Position numbers and translations under genes: made by a program. From positions 10,062,001 to 10,126,000 of the forward strand of contig CM028674.1 in assembly GCA_016760335.1 (NCBI GenBank): a DNA stretch of 64,000 bases, read 5' to 3'. The notes beneath the pieces were generated by a model. The model was not told the origin of the DNA. It saw only the letters and a list, made by a program, of their open reading frames with translations, and did no database searches. Positions 59,489 through 64,000 of this stretch are shown piece after piece. Numbering within the stretch: the first letter of the stretch is position 1; each line of letters opens with the position of its first letter. The stretch comes from Gastrodia elata. Its lineage: Eukaryota; Streptophyta; Magnoliopsida; Asparagales; Orchidaceae.

Positions 59489-60084
59489 TTCTAGAAGATT
59501 TAAATCATAATAAATTATAAAGTTCAAATCTTGCTGATCACATAATTATCTCATTAAAATTTAATTTTTTCTAAAAAAAAAATTAGAGAGTTTCACATAC
59601 ATCTCTCATTTATTTTTATAGCCTTGATCATATTGTATAAAGCTATGCTTTATTGGATTTCAGTTTTCTAATACCAAAACCTAGGGGCGGTCCCTTATTA
59701 TATTTTCTTTCTACTATATATATATATACTATGGCTACATTTCTATTTTCAAAAAATTGAAAACACGGCCTAAAATAGACTTAATCTATAATCAAAATTT
59801 GAGCTTGAAGTAGGACTAGACATGAGTCAGGCTAAAATGGACTTGGGTTGAGCCACATAAGGACTTACGTTGGTTTATATAACAAGATCTCAAGCCGGCC
59901 AGGTCTGATTATACGTTTCAAGACACTTGATTATCTTTAATGCAACTATAATCATAATTTTGAATATTAATTACAATTATTACTAATTTAATACTAAACT
60001 TAAACATATTAATTATGTTGAATCACCAAACAAAATAACAAGTGGAATACTATAGCAATATCGTTCCAACAATAAAAACGTCAT
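57541..60084. other. AT-rich region, nothing recognised
   Basis: Long AT-rich sequence with a (TA)n tract at about 59460-59490 and a weak 85-bp duplication at about 58606-58740. No gene, RNA or transposon could be supported. Confidence 0.5.
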
Positions 60085-60255
60085 ACCTACACAAGAATAT
60101 ACATCAAAAAGTGTGGTTGGCCAATGAAAAAATTTCTTTTTTTTTTAATTCTTACATATAAGTTTCACAAAAAAATATATTCAATTGATAATCTACTTAC
60201 CTATTGAATTGACATATCATCTATATATTTTGATATATAATAATGTACAAATATA
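60085..60255 (+). repeat. MITE family copy 4
   Basis: Shares ACAAGAATATACATCAAA, TATAAGTTTCACAAAAAAAT, TTCAATTGATAATCTACTTA and ATCTATATATTTTGATATA with the other three copies. Confidence 0.6.
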
Positions 60256-60839
60256 AATACAGAAATACAACTACAAAATAATAATAAAACAAGAGAAAGG
60301 ATCACGAGCAAGCTAAGCAATGGGATGGATAATAAAAAAGAATATTATTTAAATGTCCCAATAAATATCTCAGTAATTTTTTTATATTATTATTAATTTT
60401 TAATAAACTTTTTATCATAATTTTAATGAATTAATCATTAATTTTAAATATTTTAATAACCGTAAGATTGTAGCAGCTCCTAAAAAAAATGTCTTATAAT
60501 TCAAGCATTGTCAATAATAACTAAATTTAATATATATCACAATTTTTAGATAATTAAATATTTTTAATACAATTATAAATATAATTTAAATACAAATTAC
60601 TATAAGTTTAATACAATATTTAGATAGATTAATTTTGCTGAAACAATGAAGGTGTTATTGAGCGAAATACTATAGCAACATTCAGAACAAGAATATACAA
60701 TGCATCAGTCAAATCACTTAATTGTTGTAATTAAGAAAACAGCACGTGTGATTATCTGTATAAATATCCCACATACTGTATTATATGAAAACAGCACGTG
60801 TGATTATCTTACATTTTGATTATTTTTTGTTTTGAAATA

Positions 60840-61500
60840 TAAGCTCCATCTTCAATTTTGTGATTGAATTCATCCTCTTGTTCTTCAATTAACCATGCAG
60901 AAGTGGCAACAATTGTTCAGAGTGTCGTGCAAATGTTTTGAATTTCAACTTCTATTCCCTCTAGTTGTTGGTCTGTCAATGTCATGAACATTGCCAATGT
61001 CCCAATAAGTCTCAGTATTCATTCATTAATGGTTGGCGGGCTTGGAATGTAACTGATTTCAAGATTTTCAAATTGCCATTCACATTCCATTGATGGAGTC
61101 TGTTTCAAAAGAGTTTGTACAATAGTTCTGATGGATTTGTCCAATAATCTTTTTGCATCGATTAGTTGGTCCTACTTTCTTAGTAGTAGCAGGCTTCTTA
61201 TTTCTACTTGATGATGGATTTGAAGTGTTTCACTTTTGCTCAATAGATGCAGCTACTCTTCTTCTTTCCTCTTGCTCCATTAGGCAACGGCTGCCTCTCT
61301 AATGGTGTATTGAAGTCTTTCTATCTCCTTTTGGTGATTTTTCATTTGAGCATAGAAGACGATAAGAAACTGAATTAGTTTTCTAAGGTAGGGGATTGAT
61401 CAATGATATAACTCTTAAGCTCCCTAGTGGGCATGAATTTACCTCACTATGCTATTCATTTTATTCAAAGTATTCAACAAATTTACTTTCAGGATCCATC
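60840..61500 (-). pseudogene. Degenerate LTR-retrotransposon gag-like start
   Basis: On the minus strand, an ATG near 61494 opens MDPESKFVEYF. Broken frames continue with MEQEERRRVAASIEQK and NKKPATTKKVG. It lies just downstream of a primer-site-like motif and LTR in the same orientation, which suggests a gag start. No domain is intact. Confidence 0.45.
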
Positions 61501-61529
61501 TATGAAAATAATATATATATATATATACA

Positions 61530-62860
61530 CACACACACGTATGTTTGCGTATTATAATTTTTCAAATTTGTTTGAATAAAAATCTAGATTTTTATATTAT
61601 TATTTCAAATTTTTTCTAACTCCAGCTCTGATATCAACAGTGACGTCCCCCAATTCTCAAGTCAACAAGGACCAGAGATTGGGGTCGTTTGCCGAAGATT
61701 GTAGTCGGAATTTGGCATAACAATACAAACATCGTAGATATTCATTCATCCAAAACTAAAATAGAAAGAATCAATATTTTATTATAATATTATTTTTACA
61801 ATAATTTTATATATGAGTAGGCTATGTTATTTAGAATACTAAAAAAGATAAGTAAGAAAAGAAAAGTGGAGCATTTGTTTATTTTAGTATTGTTGGAGCT
61901 CCTCATAAAGCTCTGACATTACACATTACATTTACAATGAAAATGCTCGGGTTGAATTCACGTAGAGAAAAATTTATGTACTTAGATATTATTAATTACA
62001 TTATATATAAGCGAAAAGCATACAATAGAGCATATAAGATGCAGGAAAATTAATTAATAGAAATCAATAAGAAAATTTTCCTCTCTTGAGGTATTCATAA
62101 TCTCTGTGCAAAATATATATCAAGTAATATTTTAAGTAATAATAAAAATAATGTGATACAGAATAAGGTATACTTCATCAAAATTTGAATATTTCTATCT
62201 GAAAAATGAATACTAAAACAATAATATTGTTTAATCAATAACTACTTGAACTTTGAGGAATCAAGCACATTTACTTGATTATCATAACTTTGGGTTCAAA
62301 TTTATGTAGCATTTCACCTAAGCTATTCCTCTAGTAAGCATTCTCAAAGTATCATTATATTTTTCTAAGCATGATGATAATAAAGTTGTCCCATTCTAAA
62401 AGATAAATTACAATATAATTAATGATATCAAAAGTACTTAAAAGGTTATCTAACGAGAATTAAACTCAGGTATTTTCTTGATATATGTCAGGCCAGGACT
62501 TCGATGAGAAGCTGGAACAACCCTGAAATAAACAATAGCTGCACTTTATTTTCTTGTTTATCTTTTTATGTATTCGAATAAAGATAACATACTCTAGTAA
62601 AATTATTGTAAAAATAATATTATTTTTATACTTCAAATTTGGATGAATGAAAATTTGTGAATTTTATATTATTGTGTCAAATCCCGACTACAATCCTCGG
62701 CAAACAACCACAATCTCAGGTCCTCATTAAATTGAGAATTAGGGGACGTCATAATTGGTATCAGAGATGGAATTGGAAAAATTTGAAACAATAATATAAA
62801 AATTCAGATTTTTGTTCAAACTTATTTGAAAAATAATAATACACAAATATACAAATATAA
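61530..62860. repeat. Large inverted repeat made of two head-to-head LTRs
   Basis: The left arm (about 61535-62100) and right arm (about 62340-62855) are inverted copies. Each contains a GGGGACGTCA LTR end and a GATATCAGAGCTGGA or TGGTATCAGAGATGG primer-site motif, facing outward. Arm similarity is clear by eye but imperfect. Confidence 0.7.
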
Positions 62861-63189
62861 TATATTATAAGAGTGGATGATAATTTTTCAATAGGTAAAA
62901 CTTTCTTACCATTATTAATAATCTTATGCCTAGTCATTATATAAGTAGCACGAAATATTTTGGTTATATGATTCATTCTTCTACAACGATGACATTAGGC
63001 AAGTATTTTTTTGAGATTGGTCAATGTCATCGTTGTAGAAGAATGAATCATATAACCAAAATCTTTCGTGCTACTTATATAGTGACTAGGCATAAGATTA
63101 CTAATAATGGTAAGAAAGTTTTACCTATTGAAAAATTATCATCCACTCTTATAATATATTATATTTGTATATTTGCGTATTATTATTTT
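62830..63189. repeat. Near-perfect long hairpin from a gag zinc-knuckle region
   Basis: The arms, 62830-62996 and 63023-63189 (167 nt each), are reverse complements with about four mismatches; the loop is 26 nt. Each arm encodes, in opposite directions, MNHITKIFRATY and KKVLPIEKLSSTLII. The right arm reads QCHRCRRMNHITKIFRA, which looks like a CCHC zinc knuckle with its last Cys changed to Phe. It is therefore a gag-derived inverted duplication, not a gene. Confidence 0.85.
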
Positions 63190-63299
63190 AGCCTTAATTG
63201 ATATGTTTTTTGTAGGTTTAGCATAATTTAATATTTATTTATGCGACATTTTAGGACAAAAGAGCTGAAATAAAAGTCAAGAAGAAATCTGAATTCTAG

Positions 63300-63535
63300 A
63301 ACAAGACAGGAACTACGGCGCGCTACAGCGCCTTGTGGCGAAAGCGCACCCGAGAAGACTGAGCTACAGCAAATGTGATGGCCCTTCAAACAGAGAGCTC
63401 AGCACACAGCGCGCCACCTCACCCAACCAACAGATAGCTCAGCGCTACAGCGCGCCGCAGCGTACCTCAAAGACTTGTTCAAACAGAGAGCCCAGCGCTG
63501 CAACGCACCGCAGCGCATATTAACTTGAGTTTCTG
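63300..63535 (-). repeat. GC-rich repeats in an LTR-element leader
   Basis: Units of about 60 bases contain CAGAGAGCTCAGC followed by ACAGCGCGCC or GCAACGCACC and GCAGCG. They lie between the hairpin and the primer site of the element that begins at 63559. Confidence 0.65.
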
Positions 63536-63558
63536 CCAACCTTACTCTGATACCAAAT

Positions 63559-64000
63559 GTGATGACCCGAAGACCGAGGTTGGAAGTTTTTAAATAATAA
63601 AATAATTAAACATTAACATATTACAATAAATAAAAATAAATGTCTATTCATCACAGAGTTAGAATAAAAATTAAAATTATAAAAATTATCCCCAAATTAA
63701 TAAAATATAAAATAAATACAAAAATTAAAATAGCCAGTATCTATCTCACTCTCAATTAGTTCCTAAAATCAAGTTAGCATTCATTTTTCATTCTCACCCC
63801 TGTATTATTTATCAACATTGCAAACTAGGCAACAGTACGCAGAGCACCTAAGAGCATTAATTTCTAATATCTAACATAAGTTATAAATCAAATGCATCAA
63901 AATTTTTTATAATAAAATTTAGAAGTTATGGAAACTTCAATAATAAATTGTATTTTTGATAAAAGATAATTAGCATTGCAATAATAAAATGAAACAAATA
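63559..64000 (-). mobile_element. LTR of a minus-strand element, running off the window
   Basis: The LTR edge TGTGATGACCCGAAG lies next to CTCTGATACCAAA (63545-63557), the reverse complement of a TGGTATCAGAG primer site. So the LTR extends rightward and the element's leader lies to the left. The terminus is like those of the solo LTRs at 17.5 and 31.2 kb. Confidence 0.65.

Noticed and set aside
62761..63201. Two frames of 71 and 91 codons with the same protein text on opposite strands
   Set aside because: Their identity is caused by the hairpin; they are gag debris, not two genes.
1..64000. tRNA, rRNA, snRNA or microRNA genes
   Set aside because: I saw no cloverleaf-like sequence with A and B boxes and no rRNA or snRNA signature by eye; a tRNAscan-SE or Infernal run would be decisive.

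Overview
The window reads as nuclear DNA of a flowering plant. It is AT-rich overall, crowded with degenerate LTR retrotransposons, LINEs and MITEs, and carries three protein-coding genes with plant-type introns. Some features of the CDPK N-terminus and kinase domain look monocot-like to me, but I could not fix the order or species.

Layout. Positions 1-16,490 are a nest of long LTRs without coding internal regions, several with recognisable 5-bp target-site duplications, plus a 33-bp minisatellite and a probable mitochondrial DNA insertion (about 4740-5875). Exon 1 of a Mal d 1/fra a 1-associated-protein-like gene begins at 16589. Its second and last exon is at 38812-39181, so the gene has a single intron of about 22 kb. 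That intron is filled with two solo LTRs, two RTE-type LINE fragments, Ty1/copia fragments and two PIF/Harbinger-like DNA transposons. A seven-exon calcium-dependent protein kinase gene follows on the same strand (40928-46413). A decayed Ty1/copia element interrupted by a 3.3-kb solo LTR occupies 46.9-53.0 kb. A fasciclin-like arabinogalactan protein gene lies on the minus strand (53965-56207) and has a short last exon of its own. The rest (57-64 kb) is AT-rich DNA, MITEs and LTR-retrotransposon pieces, including large inverted repeats and a near-perfect 167-nt-arm hairpin derived from a gag zinc-knuckle region.

The three genes are not an operon or an obvious functional cluster. The kinase would act in Ca2+ signalling at membranes. 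The fasciclin protein would act in the cell wall or at the cell surface. The first gene has no established biochemical function that I know of. The most interesting points are the 22-kb intron joining two exons that would be missed or called separately, the hidden C-terminal exon of the fasciclin gene, the hairpin/inverted-LTR locus at 61.5-63.2 kb (a candidate small-RNA source), and a GC-rich motif that recurs in unrelated retroelements. I did not find a clearly new biological system.
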